NCBI GenBank assembly: GCA_026770575.1
Contig: MU657440.1
Location: 1 to 23,642 of the forward strand
Direction of reading: 5' to 3'
Source: Pelagophyceae sp. CCMP2097
Lineage: Eukaryota; Sar; Pelagophyceae
Length of the DNA stretch: 23,642 nucleotides
Positions 16,990 through 23,642 of this stretch are shown here, one piece after another (position 1 is the stretch's first letter; every line of letters begins with the position of its first letter). Below the pieces are notes generated by a model, which did no database searches, was not told the DNA's origin, and saw only the letters and a program-made list of their open reading frames with translations. A program made the translations under genes and the position numbers.

Positions 16990-17116
16990 GAGCCTGTGTA
17001 AGGGCCTAGCTCCTTCTTGGACTTTGCCTTTCAGAACGACCGGTCGGCGCGCGGGACGACGCGGCTTGGTGAATACCGGCGCGGCGGCGCCTTTCCGGCT
17101 CATCCCCGGCCCATCT
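16990..17116 (-). pseudogene. Decayed C-terminal tail of SET paralog 2
   Basis: Just after the paralog 2 stop, minus-strand sequence still resembles the coding tail of paralog 1. cgtcgtcccgcgcgccgacc (minus strand) matches the PRAD-encoding segment, and a later aaggcaaagtccaagaagg matches the segment encoding the Lys-rich end. The two pieces are separated by stops and small indels, so the tail is no longer translated. Confidence 0.65.
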
Positions 17117-18649
17117 TCAGGGCTCAGGGATGCCGTAGCGCGCGCAGCTTTCGGCGAGTGCGGGGTCTGCGTTGCCGCCGTCCGGGAAATAGTACGTCGT
17201 GAGCTCGGCCCCCGCTTCGAGATCGCAGCGCGCGACGACGGTCATCGTGTGGTCGACGACGCCGCGGACCGTGTTTTGCGCGTGGACCGAAGAATGGTTC
17301 ATAAAAGCGCAGAGTGGGAAGAGTGCCGAGCCCTCGTCCGAATTACCGTCGCCTTTCAAGTGACCAGGACGGCTCCGAAACCCGTTCAAATGGAGGACGC
17401 GCGTGGCACGCGAAGCGCTGATCTGCGGCACTTGATCCACCGAGGCGCCGTCGCCGAAGAGCGCCACGTCGGGCACGTCGGACCGCGGCGAACCGTAGTA
17501 GAGGCAGGCGACGCGCGCGCGCAGGAGCGCGTCGCCCTGGAGCGCGGAGACGAGCGCTGGTAAAAGTTCGGCCGCAGACCCTTTCGATGCGCTCTTGCCG
17601 TCGGCCGCGAGCGCGTGTCGCTCTCCCGAGGGCGCGTTTGCGCTGACGATCGCACGTTCACGTATGAGCACCTCACCGCGGCGGACCTCGCGCGTAGTCA
17701 CCAGACCGCGCATGCGGCCCTCGATCAAGACGACCTCGACCGGGCCGACGAAGTTGCCCGCGGCTGCGGTGCGCGGCTCGTCGTCCGCGGCGGGGTCCCC
17801 CGCGTCAGCTGCGGTGGCCGCGTCGGCCGCGATGCGCGGCTCCGCCTTGTCCGCGGCCGTCTTGTCCACGGTGGCCCGCGCCACGTTGCACGGGTTGTCG
17901 ACGCGCAAGGCGCGCAGCCCCGTCCCCATGACTTTGTAGTACGGCTGCTTCACCGCGAGCCTGAGCCCTTGTGGAAACTTGGCCTCCACTTCGGCGCGGC
18001 TCGCATCGGGGCGCAAAACGTTGTACATGTACAGCATCGTCGAGCCGCCTTCGTCGTCGTCGACGACTGCGGAGACGGAGGTAAACTTCGTAGCGTCGAC
18101 GGCGAGCGTCACCCAGAGCACACATCCGACGTGCACGTGGTCCACTTCGAGGTCTGCGATCACGATGGGCCTAAGCGACTCGACGGGAGCGTCGCAGACG
18201 TTGGCTTCTGAGAGCTCGTCGCCGACGGTGGACAGAGTCCGGACCGTGCCGGGCGTCTGCTCTTGTTTCTGCTGATTTTCGACGGCGTGTTTGTGCGCCG
18301 CGATGAGCTCGTGGCGCGGCGCGTTAACGCCGCCGTCGCACACCGTTTGCCACATTGCGGCCATTTCCGCAGTGACGCAGCCGGTCGCATTCGCTTCGAG
18401 CATGACGCTCTGGAACGCGGCCCGCTGCCGCGGCGGCAGGTGCGCCAGGCCTTTCCCTGGGCCGGCGGAAACGCCCGTGAGCGCGAGGACGTCGTTCATC
18501 ACTCTATCTTTTCTCATCAGGCTGTCTTCGCTCCGCCCTGCATCTTCGCTCCGCCCTGCATCTTCGCTCCGCGTGCTCGCGGCCCACCGCGCGCGCCGCA
18601 GGCGGCGGAGGCCCGGCACCAAGCCCGACGCCGCGCGCACACCGCGCAT
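17117..18649 (-). CDS. SET-domain protein, paralog 2, truncated tail, intronless
   Basis: One open frame of 510 residues runs from ATG 18649 to TGA 17117. The start (MRGVRAASGLVPGLRRLRRA) is Arg-rich like paralog 1. SEDAGR repeats follow (residues about 27-42). The central domain (VHVGCVLWVTLAVDATKFTS, YMYNVLRPDAS, LRLAVKQPYYKVMGTGLRAL, VDNPCNV) and SET half (RMRGLVTTREVRRGEVLIRE, FMNHSS, MTVVARCDLEAGAELTTYYF) are complete, so the enzyme could be active. It carries an extra Asp/Ala-rich insertion (about 255-285) after NPCNV. It stops right after YGIPEP and lacks the KKKKR tail of its neighbours. It has no intron where paralog 1 has one. Confidence 0.85.
   Translation of the reverse strand: MRGVRAASGLVPGLRRLRRARWAASTRSEDAGRSEDAGRSEDSLMRKDRVMNDVLALTGVSAGPGKGLAHLPPRQRAAFQSVMLEANATGCVTAEMAAMWQTVCDGGVNAPRHELIAAHKHAVENQQKQEQTPGTVRTLSTVGDELSEANVCDAPVESLRPIVIADLEVDHVHVGCVLWVTLAVDATKFTSVSAVVDDDEGGSTMLYMYNVLRPDASRAEVEAKFPQGLRLAVKQPYYKVMGTGLRALRVDNPCNVARATVDKTAADKAEPRIAADAATAADAGDPAADDEPRTAAAGNFVGPVEVVLIEGRMRGLVTTREVRRGEVLIRERAIVSANAPSGERHALAADGKSASKGSAAELLPALVSALQGDALLRARVACLYYGSPRSDVPDVALFGDGASVDQVPQISASRATRVLHLNGFRSRPGHLKGDGNSDEGSALFPLCAFMNHSSVHAQNTVRGVVDHTMTVVARCDLEAGAELTTYYFPDGGNADPALAESCARYGIPEP
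18525..18573 (-). repeat. 18-bp tandem repeat encoding SEDAGR
   Basis: tcttcgctccgccctgca occurs exactly at 18525-18542 and 18543-18560, followed by a partial third copy. It lies just after the presequence-like N-terminus of SET paralog 2. Confidence 0.9.
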
Positions 18650-18955
18650 TCCAGGGGCACCGCCTCGCGCAGGGGCGCCGCCTCGCGAAAGGCTGTGCTG
18701 CTGGGCCGGCTCGGCCCGCGAGAGCTAGAATCCCGAAATATTTGGAAAAAGGCCCCTTTCGGCCCGAGTCGGGGTTGGAGCGCGGGCGGAGAAGGGCACC
18801 CTGCACTCTCGACGGGCGCGACGGATTGGGCAGCAGATCACCCTTTGCAAATTTTGGCGGGTGTTGCGACTTGACAGCAGAGTGCGCAGCGCGGCCCGCG
18901 TCTCTCGCTTACTCCAAGCCTCTCAGGGATGCACTGCGTGGCGAGTGCGTAAGGT
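18650..18955 (-). promoter_or_regulatory. Spacer between SET paralogs 3 and 2
   Basis: These 306 bp should hold the 3' end of paralog 3 and the promoter of paralog 2. I see no gene, no TATA box and no clear match to the paralog 1 upstream motif. Confidence 0.35.
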
Positions 18956-20677
18956 TTAGCGCTTCTTTTTCTTGGCCTTGCCCAGCGGCGCCTTGCTGCA
19001 GGCCTTGCCCGGCGGCGCCTTGCTGCCGGGGCGCGACGTGAAGAGCTGACCTTTGCTGGGCAAGTCGATGGGCGGCGGCGCGACTGCGGGTTTCACCGGA
19101 GACCACCGCGGCTCGGCGGGCGGCGCGGCGCCGGCGAGGGGCTCGGAGACGAAAATGGTCTCGGCGGGCTCGGCGACGGGCTCGGCGGCCGGCTCGGCGG
19201 CGGGCTGGACGGCCGGCTCGGCGGCGGGCTGGACGGCGGGTGCGTTAGGGTCTGCGTTTGGTTCGGGAATGCCGTAATGCAAACGCCTCTTCGCCATCGT
19301 CCCTCCGCAGCTGCCGTCGTCGGGAAAGTAAGAGGTCGTCAGCTCCGTGCCCGCTTCTAAATCAAAACGCGCGTAGAGGGACATTGTCCGATTTTCCTCT
19401 TCGCGGTCGACATTTATGCAAGCATCTTCCGCATGGTTCAAAAACGAAGAGACCGCAAAAATGCCCTTGCCCTGGTCCTTCTCCACGTCGACTTGCAGCG
19501 ACGCGCCCGTGGCGTACGTGTTCATGTCGATGATTCGCGACGCGCGAGCCGCGCTCACGTGCGGCACGTCCTTAACAGATGCATCGTCTAAAAAAAGCGA
19601 CATGTCGGGCACGTCGGACCGCGATGAACCGTCGTGGAGTGTTGAAACGCGCGCGCGCAGGACTAAATCGTCGGCGAGTTGGGAGACTAGGGCGGCCACC
19701 AAATCCACTTTACTCCCACCCCACATTCTCCCATCACCCGAGAAGAGAAATTTCGACTCCTTCGGCGCATCGACGCACGCCAGCGCGTGCTCGCGGACAA
19801 GCAGGTCGCCGCGCCGCACGTTTTTCGTCGTCACGAGGCCGCGGCCGCGGCCCTCTAGGAAAACGACCTTGACGGGGCCCACGACCGTGCCTTTGACGAC
19901 GGTGGCCTTCAGTTCCCCTGCGTCGGCCCCCTTCGCTTCGGCCGCGTCGGCCCAAAACACATTGCAGGGGTTGTCGCAGCGCAGCTCGCGCAGGCCGCCC
20001 ATACCGACTCTGTAATAAGGGTGCTTTATCGCGAGGCGGCGGCCGAGCGGGAACTTTGCTTCGACGTCGGCATGTTTCGCGTCCGGGTGCACGGCGTTGT
20101 AAAGATAAAGGACGGTGGCGCCGCCGTGGTCGTCGTCCACGACGGCGGCGACTGCGGCGTCTGCGGTAAACTTCATCGCGTCGACGGCGAGTGATAACCA
20201 AAGAACGCGGCCGACGTGGACCGTGTCTAAAGTGAGCTCGGAAATGGACATTTTGCGCAACTTATCGACGGGCGCGTCGCACATATTCTCCTGGGAAACG
20301 TCGTCGGCGAACATCACCGCCTGATCCTCGCCATCGCTCGGGCCTCGGGCCTCTTGCCGTTCGGCATCGCGCGCGTTGCGCAAGTGCGCCGCGACGAGGT
20401 CGCTGCGGTCCATGACAATGCCGCCCTTGCAGACCGTGGCCCACTCGCCTCGCATTTCTGGAGTGAGGCGGCCCGACTCGAGAGCGTCCATCATGATCCC
20501 TCTGAAGAAAGCCCTCTTACTCGGCGTCAAATGCTGCAGACCGTCGCCCGGCTTCACACCAGTCAACTCCGTAATGTCCTGCACCAGCGCCGGCGCCATG
20601 CGATCGCTCCACGCGGCCGCCGCGAAGCGCCGACGAAGCGGGCGGGCCCACGACTTGGCGAAGAGGGACCACCTCAT
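18956..20677 (-). CDS. SET-domain protein, paralog 3, intronless
   Basis: One open frame of 573 residues runs from ATG 20677 to TAG at 18956. The start MRWSLFAKSWARPLRRRFAA is Arg-rich and amphipathic, a good mitochondrial-presequence candidate. Then come ALVQDITELTGVKPGDGLQH, the central domain (VHVGRVLWLSLAV, TVLYLYNAV, LAIKHPYYRVGMGG, LRCDNPCNVFWAD) and the SET half (GRGLVTTKNVRRGDLLVRE about 278, SSFLNHAEDACINVD about 415, TELTTSYFPDDGSCGGT). After YGIPEP a Pro/Ala/Glu repeat (AEPAVQP words) leads to QLFTSRPGSKAPPG and the Lys-rich end KAKKKKR. This is the most diverged of the three. The frame extends upstream to 20827 but without an ATG. Confidence 0.87.
   Translation of the reverse strand: MRWSLFAKSWARPLRRRFAAAAWSDRMAPALVQDITELTGVKPGDGLQHLTPSKRAFFRGIMMDALESGRLTPEMRGEWATVCKGGIVMDRSDLVAAHLRNARDAERQEARGPSDGEDQAVMFADDVSQENMCDAPVDKLRKMSISELTLDTVHVGRVLWLSLAVDAMKFTADAAVAAVVDDDHGGATVLYLYNAVHPDAKHADVEAKFPLGRRLAIKHPYYRVGMGGLRELRCDNPCNVFWADAAEAKGADAGELKATVVKGTVVGPVKVVFLEGRGRGLVTTKNVRRGDLLVREHALACVDAPKESKFLFSGDGRMWGGSKVDLVAALVSQLADDLVLRARVSTLHDGSSRSDVPDMSLFLDDASVKDVPHVSAARASRIIDMNTYATGASLQVDVEKDQGKGIFAVSSFLNHAEDACINVDREEENRTMSLYARFDLEAGTELTTSYFPDDGSCGGTMAKRRLHYGIPEPNADPNAPAVQPAAEPAVQPAAEPAAEPVAEPAETIFVSEPLAGAAPPAEPRWSPVKPAVAPPPIDLPSKGQLFTSRPGSKAPPGKACSKAPLGKAKKKKR
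19145..19245 (-). repeat. Short tandem repeats encoding AEP/AVQP in SET paralog 3
   Basis: Units of 12 and 24 bp built on ggctcggcggc and gggctggacggc encode the Ala-Glu-Pro and Ala-Val-Gln-Pro words of the C-terminal linker. Confidence 0.8.
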
Positions 20678-20820
20678 GGTCCGACCGCCCACTTTGCCCA
20701 CGAGTCGGCCTGGCCGGTGGCCCTGGCGCGGCGCGAGACTGCGTCGCTGAAAAGGGCCTGGGTCCGGGCGAGGCCCCCGGGCCACGACGGAGGGGTCTTG
20801 TGGCGGACGATTTTGTCGAG
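20678..20820. promoter_or_regulatory. Divergent promoter between SET paralog 3 and the SH3/Tudor-like array
   Basis: The two start codons are 143 bp apart, head to head. The last 39 bp (from 20782, ccacgacggagg to the ATG) recur upstream of the second array copy at 23469-23508, so they are likely the 5' leader or core promoter of that gene family. Confidence 0.45.
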
Positions 20821-20960
20821 ATGCCAAGCTCCGGCGCCAGCGCGCAGCGAGGCCTGCAACTCACGGCGTCCAGGATCGTATGCACTCCACTCAATCTCAA
20901 ACCAAGCATCCCCTAGCTAGGCATGCTGGGGCGCGGGTCGGCCTCGTGAGCGACTCGGCG
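20782..20960 (+). repeat. About 175-bp direct repeat, copy 1 (copy 2 at 23469-23642)
   Basis: The two stretches align almost base for base, with a few substitutions and small indels, from ccacgacggagg through tggcggacgattttgtcgag, the ATG, the first 30 codons and gggtcggcctcgtgagcgac. The offset is about 2.69 kb. Copy 2 is cut by the window edge. Confidence 0.93.
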
Positions 20961-21722
20961 CGGCGCGGCGTCGTCGATCACAAGTCGCTGGAGGACACTG
21001 GGCCGTGCGGTTCGCCGACAAGAGCCGCAACATCCGCATCTAGGATCTCGAGGTGCTGCCGTCCGACGACGCCATGTTCGAGCCGTCGCAAGCTCCGCTG
21101 AGCGCGGCGGAGAGAAAACTAGAGAAGCTGGCGACCGCCATGGTAGCACGAGGCGTGCACGTTGGGGTGCGCGTCTGCATCGTGAGCGACTCGGCGCGGC
21201 GCGGCGTCGTCGAGTCACATGTCTATAGAGGACACTGGACTGTTCGCCGACACGAGCCGCAATGTCCGCGCCAACGACCTCGAGGTGCTGCCGTCCGACG
21301 ACGCCACGTTCGAGCTGTCGCAAGCTCCGCCGAGCTGGGCGGAGAAGCAGCAAGAGGCGCAGGCGACCACCATGGCGGCTCGTGCGGCACGTGGCATGCA
21401 CGTTGGGGCACGCGTCTGCCTCGAGAGCGACTCGGCGCGGCGCGGCGCCGTCGAGTCACGTGTCGGAACTTGCTTTGGAGGCTTCTGGGCCGTGCGGTTC
21501 GCTGACAAGAGCCGCACCCTTCGCGCCAACGACCTCGAGGTGCTGCCGGCCGACGACACCACGTGCGAGCCATTGCAAGCTCCGCCGGGCTGGGCGGAGA
21601 AGCTGCAAGAGGCGCAGGCGGCCGCCATGGCGGCACGAGGCGTGCATGTTGGCGTGCGCGTCTGCCTCATGAGCGACTCGGCGCGGCGCGGCGTCGTCGA
21701 GTCACAAGGCGGTGCAGGCTAG
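20821..21722 (+). pseudogene. Broken 5' part of an SH3/Tudor-like repeat gene
   Basis: The ATG at 20821 begins MPSSGASAQRGLQLTASRI, matching the intact start at 23509, but the frame hits TAG at once after KPSIP because of an extra CTAG (ctagctag at about 20915). Module sequence continues in other frames. Unit 1 shifts frame between GVVDHKSLEDTG and WAVRFADKSRNI and then meets TAG at 21041. Unit 2 (GVRVCIVSDSARRGVVESHV) shifts again near 21236. Units 3-4 are open from ATG 21219 (MSIEDTGLFADTSRNVRAND) to TAG 21720-21722. Small introns could hide one lesion but I found no set that fixes all. I read it as a decaying array; a short product from 21219 is possible. Confidence 0.65.
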
Positions 21723-22050
21723 TGGGCCGTGCGATTCGCCGACAAGAGCCGCAACATCCACATCAGGGATCTCGAGGTGCTGCCGTCTGACGACGCCACA
21801 TTCGAGCCGTCGCAAGCTCCGCTGAACGCGGCGGAGAAGCGGGCAACCACCATGGCGGCACGAAGCGTGCAGGTTGGGGTGCGGGTCTGCCTTGTGAGCG
21901 ACTCGGCGCGGCGCGGCGTCGTCGAGTCTAGGATCGGAAAAGGCTACTGGGCCGTGCGGATCGCCGATGCGAGCCGCAACTTTCGCGCCAACGACCTCGA
22001 GGTGCTGCCGTCCGACGACACCTCGTTCGAGCCGTCGCAAGCTCCGCAAA
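20930..22050 (+). repeat. Five tandem units of about 235 bp encoding an SH3/Tudor-like module
   Basis: The landmark gtgagcgactcggcgcggcgcgg or a close variant starts at about 20946, 21182, 21423, 21669 and 21894 (spacing 225-246 bp). A sixth begins at 23629. Each unit encodes VGVRVCLVSDSARRGVVES, a variable linker, WAVRFADKSRN, RANDLEVLPSDD and EPSQAP. Four of the five also carry a GCCATGG or ACCATGG-type start context before MAARGV-like residues. Confidence 0.9.
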
Positions 22051-22811
22051 ATGCCAAGGAGAGGAAGCAGGAGAAGCGGGCCAGTTCCGTGGACCGGGCG
22101 CTGAAAGCAGCGACTCCACCGACTGCCGCATCGAGCCGCAAACGCCGCGCCGAGGCCTCTGACGACGCGGGTGCCGCCGCCGCAGCCGAGGCCTTTGCCG
22201 ACGGCGAGGAGCCCGGCGACGGTGCTTCGGACGACGAGCCGCGAGTGAAGCGGCTGCGAGACTTCGGCGCCGAGGCGCTCGAGTCAGCGCCGCTGTTCAG
22301 CAGCTCCGATTACGCGCACCGGGAGATCGCGCGGCTGCCGGCGCTCGTCGGCGGCGCGCTCGTCGAAACGATCGACGTCGACGCGGACGGAGCCGTCGAG
22401 GCCGCGGCCGAGGCCGCTGCACGACGCCGTGCGACGGCGGCGCCAGCGAGCGGCCTCGCCGCCCTCGTCTCGCTCCACGCGTCACACGAGACCATTTTCG
22501 TCGCGATCAAGGAGGAGCGAGACACGGTCACTGAGGAGAGGGACACGGTGACAGAGGACCGGGACGACCACGAGGACGAGTGCAAGACGGCGCACAACTT
22601 CATCGAGCAGCAGAAAGACGTGATCGGCGACCTGAAGAATGAGATCGGCGGCCTGCGGCTGGAGATCGACGGCCTGCGGCGGGAGGCGCGGCGCCGCGAC
22701 GAGGCCGGAGCGCGCCGCGTCGTCGAGCTCGAGGCCGCCATCGCCGAGCTCGAGGCCGCCGTCATCGAGGCGCCGCCGCCGCCGACGAAACGGCGCGCGC
22801 GCCCGGAGTGA
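21852..22811 (+). CDS. SH3/Tudor-like module protein with nuclear signals and coiled coil
   Basis: From ATG 21852 (context accaccATGG) a 319-residue frame runs to TGA 22811. One complete module (residues about 7-65: VGVRVCLVSDSARRGVVESR, GYWAVRIAD, RANDLEVLPSDD) is followed by a basic stretch with SSRKRRAE (about 95), an acidic Ala-rich stretch, and PRVKRLRDFGAEALE. A long charged coiled coil fills about 205-310 (KEERDTVTEERDTVTEDRDD, KNEIGGLRLEIDGLRREARR). The end, TKRRARPE, is basic. The short beta-rich module with conserved Arg-Val, Gly-Val, Trp-x-Val and Asp-Leu-Glu-Val resembles SH3-like barrels (Tudor, KOW or agenet); this is inference. The same frame is open upstream to the TAG at 21720, so it may be the 3' part of a longer gene. 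A nuclear scaffold or chromatin reader is a guess only. Confidence 0.65.
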   Translation: MAARSVQVGVRVCLVSDSARRGVVESRIGKGYWAVRIADASRNFRANDLEVLPSDDTSFEPSQAPQNAKERKQEKRASSVDRALKAATPPTAASSRKRRAEASDDAGAAAAAEAFADGEEPGDGASDDEPRVKRLRDFGAEALESAPLFSSSDYAHREIARLPALVGGALVETIDVDADGAVEAAAEAAARRRATAAPASGLAALVSLHASHETIFVAIKEERDTVTEERDTVTEDRDDHEDECKTAHNFIEQQKDVIGDLKNEIGGLRLEIDGLRREARRRDEAGARRVVELEAAIAELEAAVIEAPPPPTKRRARPE

Positions 22812-23508
22812 ACGCGCGGCTCGTTCCCACCCAGTACATTCAGACTCTTCTTCATGCATTTCCGGTCCCGAGACCCGGGCCACCGCCGCGGCGCGGGCCT
22901 CGCGGCGGCACGCCCACACACCGGGCCTTGTTTCGACGACGGGGAGGCGCGCATGCGGGCAGTGACGCCGCCGCCCGACGACGGGTGGAACCTCTCCAGC
23001 GGTACCGTCTCGAGCGGCGCAACGCATGCGCCCTGCGAAGAAGGCTCCAGGGGGCCGGAGCCGAACGAATCCGAGCGGGGCGCTCGCCGGGTGCGTAGGC
23101 CCCGAGGAATCGTCCGAGCGCGGCAAAGATAGTTTGAAGAATCCTCAAGTCCATGTCGATGGCCAGGCAAGGGTCCTCGTGACCCTGTCGAGGTCTGTCG
23201 AGGACGGAGCTCCCGTCGCGCCGCATTCAATGTCTCTTTCCGGAATATAATTCAAAAGCCTCATGCCTCACGCCGCTTCGCCCGCCGAGGAGAACTAACT
23301 GCGCGGGCCGTCGATCCATGCCTGCGGCTCACATTGGTGCGTCTCAGACGGTCTCGCGTCGACCGAAAGAGCGAACAACTGTGTCCCTCGAGCAAGGGGC
23401 CTTGGAAAACCCGGAGCTCTCACAAAAACTCTTGCGAGGCGACGAGACGCGAGCGGCCCCGCAGGCGACCACGACGGAGGCGGTTTTGTGGCGGACGATT
23501 TTGTCGAG
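22812..23508. other. Intergenic stretch before the next array copy
   Basis: About 700 bp without a convincing gene. A long minus-strand frame (about 22852-23226) is mostly GC-driven, though its part near 23100-23185 encodes LAIDMDLRILQTIFAALGRF, which looks like a real amphipathic helix and may be an old exon. From 23469 the sequence becomes the conserved leader of the next array gene. Confidence 0.4.
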
Positions 23509-23642
23509 ATGCCGAGCTCCGGCGCCAGCGCGCAGCAAAGCCTGCACAGAGCAGCGTCCAGGATCGTATGCACTGCACTCAATCTCAAACCAAGCATCCC
23601 TAGGCACGCCGGGGCGCGGGTCGGCCTCGTGAGCGACTCGGC
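23509..23642 (+). CDS. Second SH3/Tudor-like array gene, 5' part, cut by window edge
   Basis: ATG at 23509 opens MPSSGASAQQSLHRAASRI, then KPSIPRHAGARVGLVSDS, still open at the end of the window (44 codons). Here a single ctag replaces the ctagctag of the 20821 copy, so the leader reads straight into the module. This is evidence that the 20821 copy is the broken one and that the family's genes start with a short leader followed by the first module. Confidence 0.7.
   Translation, partial: MPSSGASAQQSLHRAASRIVCTALNLKPSIPRHAGARVGLVSDS

Noticed and set aside
16370..17563. 397-codon plus-strand open frame across the SET1-SET2 spacer
   Set aside because: It is antisense to two conserved SET coding regions and its composition follows the codon-position GC bias of those genes. 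No family motif is seen. Only the TATA box at 16961 keeps antisense transcription open.
22310..23230. 306-codon minus-strand frame opposite the coiled-coil gene
   Set aside because: Its Ser/Ala/Arg composition is the mirror of the plus-strand coiled coil. No motif is seen, and only a short helix-like piece near 23100-23185 looks natural.
1..23642. CRISPR array, prokaryotic operon, rRNA or tRNA genes, insertion sequence
   Set aside because: The repeats present are coding or intronic tandem repeats without spacers, genes have introns, and I saw no tRNA-like cloverleaf, rRNA core or transposase.

Overview
The window is nuclear DNA of a GC-rich microbial eukaryote, most likely a marine microalga. 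A pelagophyte or other stramenopile resembling Aureococcus is my inference; I could not search. The evidence for a eukaryote is direct. Conserved protein families are split by very short introns (42-127 nt in the models below, plus one possible 159-nt case) whose reading phases close exactly when GT-AG, or twice GC-AG, boundaries are applied. Many donors read GTGCGT. Gene content is eukaryotic: PP4 regulatory subunit 3, SAM/DCD, tandem RRM, SET, PEBP and tyrosinase.

Layout, left to right. A double-domain VOC/glyoxalase-like gene (72-1079, -). An AT-richer intergenic stretch with hairpins. A SAM-DCD gene in nine exons (1932-3340, -). An unrecognised proline/alanine-rich coiled-coil protein (3665-4321, -). 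A divergent promoter region, then the PP4R3/SMEK gene (4705-8657, +). Next come three neighbouring genes whose products all begin with a signal peptide: a duplicated VOC-like secreted protein (9127-10634, +), a PEBP-family protein (10671-11495, -) and a tyrosinase (11667-13214, +). A convergent intergenic spacer with two palindromes follows. Then a two-RRM hnRNP/Musashi-like protein (13506-14773, -), and a tandem array of three paralogous SET-domain genes, all on the minus strand (14987-16671, 17117-18649, 18956-20677). The right end holds a tandem array of about 235-bp units encoding an SH3/Tudor-like module. Most units are broken by stops and frameshifts, but the last is intact and fused to a nuclear-signal/coiled-coil tail (21852-22811, +). 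A second copy of the same gene begins at 23509 and runs off the window.

How the genes may work together: the 9.1-13.2 kb trio looks like a secretory neighbourhood that could act on extracellular phenolics (tyrosinase plus two putative ligand-binding proteins); this is inference from adjacency and signal peptides. The SET array and the SH3/Tudor-like array are lineage-type tandem duplications, both with visible decay. PP4R3, SAM-DCD and RRM are housekeeping or regulatory genes unrelated to these.

Most exon boundaries were worked out by hand from splice signals, phase closure and family resemblance. They are predictions without transcript support.
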